Source: Bolinopsis microptera
Lineage: Eukaryota > Ctenophora > Tentaculata > Lobata > Bolinopsidae
Assembly (NCBI RefSeq): GCF_026151205.1
Contig: NC_087080.1
Location: 8,583,720 to 8,647,719, forward strand
DNA: 64,000 nt
Direction of reading: 5' to 3'
Positions within the stretch are counted from its first letter, which is position 1, and the number at the start of each line of letters is the position of its first letter. Of this stretch, positions 1 to 8,012 are shown in pieces. The position numbers were made by a program, and so were the translations under genes. Under the pieces are notes generated by a model that was given only the letters and a program-made list of their open reading frames with translations, had not been told where the DNA came from and did no database searches.

Positions 1-2
1 GA

Positions 3-413
3 CTAGATATCTTTCTGCTACTTCAAGTCAGCGTTCATAACATGAAGCTCTTGACAACTGATATGTACGGTGTTCTCTGGACAATGCTAGGAATAGGAGA
101 TGAACTCGAAACAACCAAACAAGTCACCGTTAAAAATACAAATTTCGATCTAAACTTGGAGCCAGCATTTCTATACGTCAACATTGTTGAGAACTCTTAT
201 ATCAATGGTAGACTATCGAGGGTTCTGAACATGCTACCAATTTCATTGAAAGCCCACTGTTCCTATTATGAGTTCACACAGCCGAATTTTGTTCCAATAG
301 AGGTGAAGGAATTTTCGAAGATCATCCTACAAATCCGAAATATGGATGGTGAGTTTGTACCTTTCGAACCAAAGATCAAAACAATCATCACGTTACAGAC
401 GAAGCAGCTATAA
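3..413 (+). CDS. Minor capsid (penton-like) protein, left copy, 5' cut by window edge
   Basis: The frame is open from the window start and is identical to the C-terminal half of the 246-aa protein at 9797-10537. It ends just before a TATAAATA box (409-416) that overlaps its stop codon and precedes the next gene. The fragment is beta-rich with no membrane segment. The minor capsid role comes from position directly upstream of the pVI-like and major capsid genes, an arrangement known from Polintons and adintoviruses. Family assignment is inferred and no catalytic motif is expected. Confidence 0.6.
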   Translation, partial: LDIFLLLQVSVHNMKLLTTDMYGVLWTMLGIGDELETTKQVTVKNTNFDLNLEPAFLYVNIVENSYINGRLSRVLNMLPISLKAHCSYYEFTQPNFVPIEVKEFSKIILQIRNMDGEFVPFEPKIKTIITLQTKQL

Positions 414-416
414 ATA
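409..416 (+). promoter_or_regulatory. TATAAATA box, left arm
   Basis: TATAAATA overlaps the stop of the minor capsid frame and lies 37 bp before the ATG at 453. The same octamer in the same relation occurs upstream of several other genes of this element, so a shared core promoter type is likely. Confidence 0.6.
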
Positions 417-452
417 CGATCGGAAGTGTTAGTTTTTTCGATCACTTAAAAA

Positions 453-812
453 ATGGAGGAATATGACCCGAGCACGCTTCGTGATAAAGCACATCCTGTT
501 ATTGTACAAAATGGATCAGGCGGCGACATTGATCGTTACATATACAATCAGAACGGTGAGGGACTCGGATCATTTTTTGGTAGCATCATGAAGAATGCTA
601 TTCCGTTCCTAGGTTCAGCTATAAAAGGAGGGCTCAAGATAGCTAGCCCGCACATTTCTGCAGCAGGCAAGGAGCTAATTACAGCGGGTGCTAAAAAAGG
701 TATTGAAGCAATAGCCAGGTCAACCACAAAAACTAGCACTAAGAGAGAACAAACTAGAGTTGCACATCGTCCTCACAAAAAGAGAAGACGTTCAAAATGG
801 CAAAGTTTCTAA
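453..812 (+). CDS. Adenovirus pVI/pX-like basic virion protein, left copy
   Basis: 119 aa. The middle (about residues 35-75) is a glycine/alanine-rich amphipathic stretch beginning GLGSFFGSIMKNAIPFLG, followed by an Ala/Gly/Lys helix and a strongly basic tail ending with the patch KKRRRSK. That layout matches small Polinton/adintovirus proteins compared with adenovirus minor core and membrane-lytic proteins. It lies between the minor and major capsid genes, as in related elements. The start at 453 is the first ATG after the TATA box. Function is inferred from family and context. Confidence 0.65.
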   Translation: MEEYDPSTLRDKAHPVIVQNGSGGDIDRYIYNQNGEGLGSFFGSIMKNAIPFLGSAIKGGLKIASPHISAAGKELITAGAKKGIEAIARSTTKTSTKREQTRVAHRPHKKRRRSKWQSF

Positions 813-2201
813 ACAGTCAGGAGTCAATATCGAGCTCCCTTTTGTTGTGGAGCACCCTTCCGACGCAGGTTGCTGTACAGGAAAGCTACGATTTGAGATC
901 TCTGGACCCAACTCGATGTTCAGATTGGTACAAGGACTGATGTAACACAAAGCATGCACAACTCTTATCCGTATGTAACATTTTTTAATCATGTTCTCAA
1001 TTCGGAAACAACACGGTCTAATTATCTCTTCTATAATGAGATGTGGAAAATGGATGAAGGTTATCACAAGGAACTGGAAGAAACAGAGCGAGAATTTTGG
1101 ACTTGGAATCCGGATGTAGAAGATGCTCTACGGGATCTTATGCCTGACGAATTAAATGAAACACAACAAGCTGCTGCTCTTGAAGCTGTCAAGGAAAAAC
1201 TGTGGGATGCTAATTTTACTAGACAAGAAACGATCAATGATGTGGCTAGAGCTCTTGGACATGAAGACGAAGGGGTTATCCGAAGAATTGCAACTCGTAC
1301 GTGGGAAATTATCGACGTTGCATGGTTACCATCTAAGGGCAATCCTGCTGCAAGCGAGCGCAGTAGACGAATCAATCGAGGGCAAAGTGTTACCCTATGC
1401 TCGAAGTTGCATTGTCCTCTGTTTAACACATCCAAGTGTTTACCGACCAATATGGACATTAGAATAAGTTTAACAAAGAACGATGATAGTTTTTTGTTGC
1501 TTTCTAATGTGGCTAATGCACCCTACAGTGTGGTGATTGAGGACTGTTATTTAAATGTCACCTATATTAGAGCTCGGGATTCGATTCTCCAGCTAATTGA
1601 GGATAAATTGACAACAGTCCCGGCATCCTACTTTATTACTAAGCCCGAGATTTTGATAAAGCCGATTCAAAATGCCGGGAGAATCATTAGGCTGACAGAT
1701 ATATTTCATGACAAGGTCCCTCCATTTGCTTTCTTCTGCTTGCAAAAGAGTTCCAGTTTTGAGGGGTCAAGCATGTTGGCAAATCCATATACTTTCATAC
1801 CGTTTAAGCGATTCAACTTTTATTTGGATGGGTCTCCTTATTTCAAGGAATCGCTGGAAGTAAAAACTGTTGAGAGAGGCGTTGATTATGTCATTCGTTA
1901 TGAAGAATTTGGAGATTACATACGCCAGCTTTACACAACACTGGGCAAATCCCTCAAAGGCGATTGTCTCATCAACAGTGATAACTTTCTACTAAACTTC
2001 ATGGTAGCAATAAGTTTTGGAGCTGATAAGACTAGTCTGTCAGAAAATCATCTGAATCTTCAGAATAAATCTTCAACCTATCTGGAAATTGACCTAGGAA
2101 TAAATGCGGACATTCCGGCTGACATGGTGCTCATTGTTTATGCAGTTCACGATAGACAGATACAGATTGACAAAGATCGACAAATACACATCATCGAATG
2201 A
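799..2201 (+). pseudogene. Major capsid protein (double jelly roll type), left copy, N-terminal part damaged
   Basis: The long open frame 954-2201 (415 aa) carries the main body. It includes a motif like CPLFNTSKCLPTNMDIRISL at about residues 153-172 and a C-terminal strand DIPADMVLIVYAVHD, both typical of Polinton/adintovirus capsid proteins. MCP-like sequence continues upstream in the same frame without an ATG to about 897. A separate N-terminal piece with the signature LPTQVAVQ reads in another frame from the ATG at 799 and stops at 939. The segment expected between them is missing, so the gene has an internal deletion and frame break. The stop overlaps the protease ATG as ATGA. Confidence 0.75.
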
Positions 2202-2560
2202 GAGGTCTGAACACAAGAGAAATCAACAGAATACTGCAAAGTAATGCAGTCACTAGACATTCGTTTCTTGGGGCATATCCAGCCTGCATGAAACCCAAGA
2301 CGAGGAGAAATTTTTATACATTTATCACCAACTCTGATGAACACCACAAAGCCGGAGAACATTGGAATGCCTGGGTGGTTAACGGAGACACGATTCTATT
2401 CTTTGACAGCTTTTCAAGAGATCCTAGAGATGAAAGCTTTCCTAATCATTACAGACAGTTAACTCAAAAGTTTAAAACAGTCAGATTTGTGACCACACGC
2501 GTGCAATCTGCTAAAAGCACATCTTGTGGGCTATTTTGCATACATTTCATTTTTCTATGA
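2198..2560 (+). CDS. Adenain-like cysteine protease (Ulp1/C5 fold), left copy, C-terminal frameshift
   Basis: 120 aa. The predicted catalytic set is visible: His in GEHWNAWVV (about residue 54), Asp in FFDSFSRDP, Gln in RVQSAKS and Cys in TSCGLFCIHF. This is the Polinton maturation protease, expected to cut capsid precursors. The frame ends abruptly after the cysteine helix. Sequence that looks like the missing C-terminal helix continues in another frame from about 2555 to a stop at 2680-2682, so one T appears to be missing from the T5 run at 2550-2554. The ATG overlaps the capsid stop, which suggests coupled expression. Confidence 0.8.
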   Translation: MRGLNTREINRILQSNAVTRHSFLGAYPACMKPKTRRNFYTFITNSDEHHKAGEHWNAWVVNGDTILFFDSFSRDPRDESFPNHYRQLTQKFKTVRFVTTRVQSAKSTSCGLFCIHFIFL

Positions 2561-2824
2561 CGATTGGCTTAGGTGTACAGGGTTTTTTGAGTGACTATAC
2601 AAAAGATTTTAGAAAGAATGACAAAATAGTGCTTGATATAGTAAGCAGTTTTAGCGATCCAAGTTCCTTTTTTTTAATTTGACATTTCTACTCTATACAA
2701 ATATAATTAGTGGGGTTGTAGTTATTTTGGTGGCGGTCCATATTCAAGATGCACAATGATGTTTGGGAGATCTCCGCGGGATATTCCAAGATTTTGCAAG
2801 ATTATTTTTATAGCTTATAGAGAC

Positions 2825-2842
2825 CCTGCGCCGAGGCGCAGG
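2825..2842. terminator. GC-rich hairpin between convergent genes, left arm
   Basis: Perfect 8-bp stem, CCTGCGCC paired with GGCGCAGG around a 2-base loop, in an AT-rich gap between the capsid/protease genes (+) and the gene ending at 3142 (-). It may mark 3' end formation or replication pausing. The role is inferred. Confidence 0.4.
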
Positions 2843-2990
2843 TGCTTTGTGAAGTAAAACTCACGATGTATAATATGTTTTTAAACAATATTACTTGAAT
2901 TTTTTCAAATAAAAGTTTAATAGTGTTTGTCTTCTTTAGAAATAAAATCAAAAAAAGTAATGCCAAACGTTAATAAAAAATTCGAATTAG

Positions 2991-3154
2991 GATTTAATAG
3001 TTCTAAAAAATATAAGCTTTACCAAAAAATATACCAATATAGTAATATACCCACTGCCCTAAAATGTTGTGTGGATTTAATAGTTCTAAAAAATATAAGC
3101 TTTACCAAAAAATATACCAATATAGTAATATACCCACTGCCCTAAAATGTTGTG
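2991..3154. repeat. Two tandem copies of an 83-bp repeat, left arm
   Basis: The unit starting GATTTAATAGTTC at 2991 is repeated at 3074 with essentially no changes, up to the 3' end of the neighbouring minus-strand gene. The mirror copies are at 7056-7219. Confidence 0.85.
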
Positions 3155-3456
3155 GCCTGCTGTCTTAAAATCGTATAGAAATCTTCATATTTTTCAGAAA
3201 ATTTCCCTTTGCCAATGTCTGCGATTGCCTCATCAAATCCTATATTCTTCAATCTTTTACTTAGGCTTGCTTCATATAATGCAATCCAATCCTCTTGCAT
3301 GCAGCGTAGATATAGTGTACTGTTTTGACGAAACAAATGAGCGGACTGATTTACACCTTCAAAAACAAAGAAATCTTGATTATGTTCATTGTTTACTTTA
3401 AAACGCACGGTGAATGAAAGAGTAGAAACTGTCGCTAGAAGCAAGACAAAATTCAT
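3142..3456 (-). CDS. Small protein with signal-peptide-like N-terminus (unrecognised)
   Basis: The frame is open from 3537, but a TATAAATA box (3497-3504, minus) favours the ATG at 3456, giving 104 aa beginning MNFVLLLATVSTLSF, a good signal peptide or membrane anchor. The rest is mixed charged and aromatic. The last 39 residues lie inside the inverted repeat, so they are repeated at 6952-7068 fused to unrelated sequence. I recognise no family. It is the full-length version of the gene cut by the inverted-repeat breakpoint. Confidence 0.5.
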   Translation of the reverse strand: MNFVLLLATVSTLSFTVRFKVNNEHNQDFFVFEGVNQSAHLFRQNSTLYLRCMQEDWIALYEASLSKRLKNIGFDEAIADIGKGKFSEKYEDFYTILRQQATTF

Positions 3457-3496
3457 GTTTCGTTGATGTGAGTGAGCATCTGACGGACACCGGTTA

Positions 3497-3504
3497 TATT
3501 TATA
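3497..3504 (-). promoter_or_regulatory. TATAAATA box for the small secreted-type gene
   Basis: TATAAATA on the minus strand, 41 bp before the preferred start at 3456. It overlaps the last codons of the upstream gene, as tightly packed viral-type genes often do. It decides the start, because the longer frame from 3537 would begin upstream of the promoter. Confidence 0.55.
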
Positions 3505-3856
3505 GCACCGAGTAGTGATTATACGAGTTTCGGGCAAGCTTTATTGAGTCGTTGATAATCGAGAATAGATTTGCGACTTGATTTCTTTTACTCAAAAGTA
3601 GCTTTTTTGCGTTGGTCCTAGATGCCGACTGAATTTTTTCCACTAAAGATCTTTGTTCGTCAGTTACCTTATCCCTTTGCGGTTGACAAATTGGTATAAT
3701 ACCATAACTCAGGGAGAAAAAAAGGTTTTGCAAGGTGGGAAGATGATCTTGAACTAATGTGTCCCACTGATGATTTTTCACAAGACGTTGAATTTTAAAA
3801 ATCTCTTCCATGGTAGTGCAATTAAAAATAGCCTTTATTAGAGGGTTTACATCCAT
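3500..3856 (-). CDS. 118-aa Polinton accessory protein (unrecognised)
   Basis: A mostly helical, Lys/Arg/Asn/Leu-rich protein with no membrane segment. A Lys/Leu-rich region sits in its second half. Its start overlaps the end of the zinc-finger gene upstream (ATG at 3854-3856, previous stop at 3847), so the two are probably co-transcribed. No confident family match. Confidence 0.5.
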   Translation of the reverse strand: MDVNPLIKAIFNCTTMEEIFKIQRLVKNHQWDTLVQDHLPTLQNLFFSLSYGIIPICQPQRDKVTDEQRSLVEKIQSASRTNAKKLLLSKRNQVANLFSIINDSIKLARNSYNHYSVL

Positions 3857-4667
3857 TTATCTTCATCGTCTTGAAGCGATTTGATATAATCCTTAAGTTT
3901 CTTGATTTTTTCTTGACAGTCCTTTTCCATCTCAGCCAACTCTGTTTTATGTTTTTTAACGATATCGTCAGCATCATCTACAAAACCTTTAATTGTTGCT
4001 TTAAGACGAGCGACTTCAGTCTCGCATTTTTCTTTTACATTATTTAGTTCGTACTGTAATGTTTGCAACTCATCTTTGCAGAGACTATCTTTGACATCTT
4101 CCAGGTCGGATAGTTGCTTTTCGTGCCTTATTTTGAGCAACTCAATTTGTTTGTTGTATTCCACCCGTTGAGTTTCTAATCTGTTGCTTAGTTCCGATCT
4201 ATGTTCCGACAACAAGCGATCGTTTTGCCGCTTGACTTTAATCTTGGCGTTTTTACCATCTCTGATGCAATCTTTGTAAAGCTGTTTATAATCTTTAGCT
4301 CTATCCCACCGATCCACAATTGTCAGTCCGGGATCTCTTTGATCATCACCATCACTGTCATCTTCATCTTTCACTTCATCGATAATTTTTAGGCCATCAT
4401 CATTTTCATCATTTTTTGGTCGCTTTGCATCATATTCATCAATCACCGTAAGATCAGGATCTAATTGTGGGTCAGGTTTTTGATTACTAGAAGGATGATT
4501 TTTTCCACGATTGGAGCCCAATTTTCGTTTTCTACCCGAAGTTGCATCATTGTTATGCCCGTGATTAACCAGAACAAGACTGGGATTACCATGTACCGTT
4601 TTTTGTGCATGTAAAGCTTGGCATTGCTTGTGAAGGATGATGTACAATACTCGCAAATTAAAGACAT
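3847..4667 (-). pseudogene. Single C2H2 zinc-finger plus coiled-coil protein, frameshifted after the finger
   Basis: The frame starting at 4667 begins MSLICEYCTSS and supplies both cysteines and the first histidine of a C2H2 finger. The second histidine and about 250 more residues are in the -1 frame (3847 to about 4600). The break is at an A6 run (T6 at 4599-4604 on the plus strand), so loss of one A or a -1 ribosomal slip would explain it. The body has an acidic Asp/Glu region (about residues 70-110) and a long Lys/Glu coiled coil. Its layout parallels the intact zinc-finger gene at 11689. A DNA-binding role is inferred. Confidence 0.65.
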
Positions 4668-4698
4668 TATTTATGTATGTTACTTTGAGAACGTTCTC

Positions 4699-4706
4699 TA
4701 TTTATA
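4699..4706 (-). promoter_or_regulatory. TATAAATA box for the zinc-finger gene
   Basis: TATAAATA on the minus strand, 32 bp before the ATG at 4667, in the 73-bp gap between this gene and the divergent integrase. Confidence 0.6.
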
Positions 4707-4740
4707 CCATCGCGAAATTTAAAATTACCTTATTTCTCTG

Positions 4741-5805
4741 ATGGACTTACAGGCGCTATATACAGATCCTAAATTTCATGCAGCCTTTACTGGCATTAAT
4801 CGCTTCTACAAAGCTGTCAGGTCACGTGACCCCACCATCACCCTAACAGATGTTAAGAAGGCTTTGAGAGGAATTGATACGTACACCTTGCACAAGCCTG
4901 TTAGCAGACCTCCACTGTTTCGGAGAGTGTACACAAAAGGTATAAACTATCTTTATGAGATCGATCTGGTGGACATGAGCAAGTTCAAGAGCGAAAATGA
5001 TGGACACACTTTTCTTATTTGCATCATTGATACCTTCAGCAAGCGAGCTTGGGTTTTCAAGCTTAAATCTAAAAGTGCTAAATCTATCGTTGATGTTATG
5101 AGACCCTTTCTTCGAAGAAATAAACCTTCTAAAATTTCCTTCGACCAAGGAACTGAGTTTCGGAATCGTTTATTTCTACCGCTGCTGAAAAAACACAAAA
5201 TCAAGTATTATCACGTCTTTTCAGACCGAAAATGTCCAATAGTTGAAAGATTTAATCGAAATTTGAAAGGAAGAATGTATAGGTACTTCACCAGTCGTGG
5301 ATCTCATCGATATGTGGACATATTGCAAGACATAGTACGTGCTTATAATACAACTCACCATCGAAGTATAGGTATGAGACCGATAGATGTAACCAAGAGA
5401 AACGAGCACATTGTGCGAAGGAATCTGTTTCCACCTGTGGTAAAGGAAAAGAAACATTCAAAAATTAAGTTTAAGGTTGGAGACACCGTTCGTATCATCA
5501 GGAAGAAAACTACATTTCAGCGTGGGTTCGATCAAACCCATGGATATGAAGTATACTCGGTTTCCTCAATCGTTAAAAGCTACCCGCCCAATTATAAACT
5601 GATTGACTATAAAAACAATCCCATCATTGGTAGTTTTTATTCCAGCGAAATTCAACTTGTGGACAAGAGTAACAACGTTTGGCCTATAGAAAAGATTGTG
5701 AACCGTCGCAAAAGGAGGGGTAATATTGAGTATCTGGTCAAGTTTCAAGGTTATCCCGACGAGGCCAATAGTTGGATCCCTCAACAGGAACTTTTCAACA
5801 TCTAA
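4741..5805 (+). CDS. INT: Polinton integrase (rve DDE core plus chromodomain)
   Basis: 354 aa. The retroviral integrase-type core shows the expected acidic triad: Asp in YEIDLVDM (about residue 78), Asp in ISFDQGTEF (about 137) and Glu in PIVERFNRNLKG (about 173). A C-terminal chromodomain starts near WPIEKIVNRRKRR and includes YLVKFQGYPDEANSWIP. Integrase-chromodomain fusions are typical of Polintons and chromoviral retrotransposons. With the ATPase and capsid genes here, Polinton is the clear choice. The frame is uninterrupted and catalytic residues are intact. It overlaps the ATPase frame if the latter starts at 5772. Confidence 0.93.
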   Translation: MDLQALYTDPKFHAAFTGINRFYKAVRSRDPTITLTDVKKALRGIDTYTLHKPVSRPPLFRRVYTKGINYLYEIDLVDMSKFKSENDGHTFLICIIDTFSKRAWVFKLKSKSAKSIVDVMRPFLRRNKPSKISFDQGTEFRNRLFLPLLKKHKIKYYHVFSDRKCPIVERFNRNLKGRMYRYFTSRGSHRYVDILQDIVRAYNTTHHRSIGMRPIDVTKRNEHIVRRNLFPPVVKEKKHSKIKFKVGDTVRIIRKKTTFQRGFDQTHGYEVYSVSSIVKSYPPNYKLIDYKNNPIIGSFYSSEIQLVDKSNNVWPIEKIVNRRKRRGNIEYLVKFQGYPDEANSWIPQQELFNI

Positions 5806-5813
5806 GCTCAGAA

Positions 5814-6431
5814 ATGCCGATAAAATTTCAAGCTTCCCGCAACGCCATTGTTCATGGTTGCTCGGGATCGGGGAAGACACAATTTATCCTTGAGATGATA
5901 CGACAGAAGTTGATTCATCCATGGCCTAACAACGTATACTACATGTATAACATAGAACAGGACTTTATGCGAGAATGGAATGAAGTCGAGAGTCAACCGA
6001 TAAAATTCATTAAGGGTTTAGATTTCGCTCAAATGGACACTAATCAAAGTTCTGTTCTTGTCATTGACGATTTAATCCTAACGGGACGAAATAAGGAAGT
6101 TGCAGAAGTGTTCATTTTAGGTAGTCACCATCGTAAAATATCAACATTTTACCTCACCCAGAACCTATTTCCCAATTGTCCGCTTTTTCGTTTGATGTCA
6201 TCAAACGCGCACTATTACGTCTGTTTTCACATTCAAAGGAATACTAGACAGGTGAACACATTAGCTCGACAGATATATACAGGCAAAAATGTATACCGGA
6301 TTATGAACAGTTATATAAAAGCTTCAAAGAGTCACAGAGGATTCATTGTTATTTCGTTTGCACCAGAGTTACCTGAAGAGCTCACTGTGATAACGGACTA
6401 TTGGTCATGGTTTCCAAGCGTCTTTCTGTAA
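5814..6431 (+). CDS. ATP: Packaging ATPase (A32/FtsK-HerA type)
   Basis: 205 aa from the ATG at 5814. Walker A is GCSGSGKT near residue 15 and Walker B is SVLVIDDL near residue 78, followed by a FYLTQNLFP sensor-like region. This is the Polinton genome-packaging ATPase, expected to pump DNA into the capsid. A longer start at 5772 would overlap the integrase stop; 5814 is preferred because homologues begin shortly before the Walker A strand. The frame is intact and overlaps the next gene by about 30 bp. Confidence 0.92.
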   Translation: MPIKFQASRNAIVHGCSGSGKTQFILEMIRQKLIHPWPNNVYYMYNIEQDFMREWNEVESQPIKFIKGLDFAQMDTNQSSVLVIDDLILTGRNKEVAEVFILGSHHRKISTFYLTQNLFPNCPLFRLMSSNAHYYVCFHIQRNTRQVNTLARQIYTGKNVYRIMNSYIKASKSHRGFIVISFAPELPEELTVITDYWSWFPSVFL

Positions 6432-6760
6432 AGCAGGCTCAATTGTTAAATCAACATCGTTACATTCTTGGAAAGCTAGCTAAAGCCTCCGTCAAGAATC
6501 GTAAGCAGATTCTTATTAACGCCCCTGCTGATTTGTTCAAGGCTCTAAATCTTATATTTACGCTTCTCGACAAGCAAAATTTGACACTTTCCAAGACACA
6601 GGAAGCAAATATTAAGAAGCATAAGCGTTTCATTAGATCTGCGAGCAGGCTGAAACCTGGTTATATAAAAGAAAGGGTCATTCAAAAAGGAGGTGCTCTA
6701 TCTGCTATTTTATCTGCAGTTCTCCCGGTTGTGGGTGGACTATTGAAATCAATCTTTTGA
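6401..6760 (+). CDS. Small Polinton protein with basic helical body and hydrophobic C-terminus
   Basis: 119 aa, or 117 from the in-frame ATG at 6407. The N-terminal two thirds are basic and helical, and the end is a Gly/Ala/Val/Leu stretch (GGALSAILSAVLPVVGG). I recall this layout (a repeated HRYILGKLAKASVK-type start and GG-rich hydrophobic tail) as a common small Polinton/adintovirus gene next to the ATPase. Its function is unknown; a membrane-active virion protein is possible. Confidence 0.65.
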   Translation: MVMVSKRLSVKQAQLLNQHRYILGKLAKASVKNRKQILINAPADLFKALNLIFTLLDKQNLTLSKTQEANIKKHKRFIRSASRLKPGYIKERVIQKGGALSAILSAVLPVVGGLLKSIF

Positions 6761-6793
6761 CCTGTCTCGTTATTTGCTTGTTCCAGAGGTAAA

Positions 6794-7068
6794 ATGCGAA
6801 GAAGAAGACAAAGTTGCGCTCATCCCCACTTCCAGCAGGACTTGCAATTTCACCTCCATCAGTAGTAAATTCCGTATTAGGAAGAACTCTACTGATCAGG
6901 TTAGCAAAGACCAATATTGGACGAAGCAAGGATGGATTTTTAACTGTCGGTAAAAGATTGAAGAATATAGGATTTGATGAGGCAATCGCAGACATTGGCA
7001 AAGGGAAATTTTCTGAAAAATATGAAGATTTCTATACGATTTTAAGACAGCAGGCCACAACATTTTAG
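6794..7068 (+). pseudogene. Chimeric, truncated frame spanning the inverted-repeat breakpoint
   Basis: An open frame (6814-7068, 84 aa) joins unique sequence to the last 39 residues of the small gene that is complete at 3142-3456. The join falls at the right-arm breakpoint (6950). Upstream, from about 6794, an Arg-rich short frame (MRRRRQ) may be the start of another gene cut by the rearrangement. The chimera is a by-product of the duplication and probably not functional. Confidence 0.55.
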
Positions 7069-7219
7069 GGCAGTGGGTATATTACTATATTGGTATATTT
7101 TTTGGTAAAGCTTATATTTTTTAGAACTATTAAATCCACACAACATTTTAGGGCAGTGGGTATATTACTATATTGGTATATTTTTTGGTAAAGCTTATAT
7201 TTTTTAGAACTATTAAATC
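7056..7219. repeat. Two tandem copies of the 83-bp repeat, right arm
   Basis: Mirror image of 2991-3154, with the same two copies and the same spacing. Confidence 0.85.
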
Positions 7220-7367
7220 CTAATTCGAATTTTTTATTAACGTTTGGCATTACTTTTTTTGATTTTATTTCTAAAGAAGACAAACACTATTAAACTTTTA
7301 TTTGAAAAAATTCAAGTAATATTGTTTAAAAACATATTATACATCGTGAGTTTTACTTCACAAAGCA

Positions 7368-7385
7368 CCTGCGCCTCGGCGCAGG
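7368..7385. terminator. GC-rich hairpin, right arm
   Basis: Mirror of the hairpin at 2825-2842: an 8-bp perfect stem with a 2-base loop, between convergent transcription units. Confidence 0.4.
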
Positions 7386-7649
7386 GTCTCTATAAGCTAT
7401 AAAAATAATCTTGCAAAATCTTGGAATATCCCGCGGAGATCTCCCAAACATCATTGTGCATCTTGAATATGGACCGCCACCAAAATAACTACAACCCCAC
7501 TAATTATATTTGTATAGAGTAGAAATGTCAAATTAAAAAAAAGGAACTTGGATCGCTAAAACTGCTTACTATATCAAGCACTATTTTGTCATTCTTTCTA
7601 AAATCTTTTGTATAGTCACTCAAAAAACCCTGTACACCTAAGCCAATCG

Positions 7650-8012
7650 TCATAGAAAAATGAAATGTATGCAAAATAGCCCACAAGATGTGCTTTTAGC
7701 AGATTGCACGCGTGTGGTCACAAATCTGACTGTTTTAAACTTTTGAGTTAACTGTCTGTAATGATTAGGAAAGCTTTCATCTCTAGGATCTCTTGAAAAG
7801 CTGTCAAAGAATAGAATCGTGTCTCCGTTAACCACCCAGGCATTCCAATGTTCTCCGGCTTTGTGGTGTTCATCAGAGTTGGTGATAAATGTATAAAAAT
7901 TTCTCCTCGTCTTGGGTTTCATGCAGGCTGGATATGCCCCAAGAAACGAATGTCTAGTGACTGCATTACTTTGCAGTATTCTGTTGATTTCTCTTGTGTT
8001 CAGACCTCTCAT
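7650..8012 (-). CDS. Adenain-like cysteine protease, right copy, same C-terminal frameshift
   Basis: Identical in protein sequence to the left copy (2198-2560), including the intact His/Asp/Gln/Cys set and the premature end after the catalytic cysteine helix. The out-of-frame tail is at 7528 to about 7655. The shared lesion means it arose before the arms separated, or has been homogenised, or is one assembly error copied twice. Confidence 0.8.
   Translation of the reverse strand: MRGLNTREINRILQSNAVTRHSFLGAYPACMKPKTRRNFYTFITNSDEHHKAGEHWNAWVVNGDTILFFDSFSRDPRDESFPNHYRQLTQKFKTVRFVTTRVQSAKSTSCGLFCIHFIFL

Larger units (their letters stand above)
1..3260 (+). repeat. Left arm of giant inverted repeat (Polinton capsid module)
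   Basis: This stretch is the reverse complement of 6950-10209. Position p pairs with 10210-p at both extremes, so there is no net length difference over 3,260 bp, and all open frames encode identical proteins in the two arms. The arm carries minor capsid (partial), pVI-like, major capsid and protease genes plus the 3' end of a small secreted-type gene. The window cuts its outer end, so its true length is unknown. Ordinary Polinton terminal inverted repeats do not normally include the whole capsid block, so this looks like a recent inverted duplication or an assembly artefact. Confidence 0.93.

Noticed and set aside
792-1459. Minus-strand open frames (91 and 131 aa) across the capsid gene
   Set aside because: They are shadows of the capsid coding strand, duplicated only because the arms are duplicated.
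1-3260. Ordinary terminal inverted repeat of the Polinton
   Set aside because: The arms face each other around the integrase core and contain the whole capsid block, and the right side continues with more element genes, so they are not at the termini.
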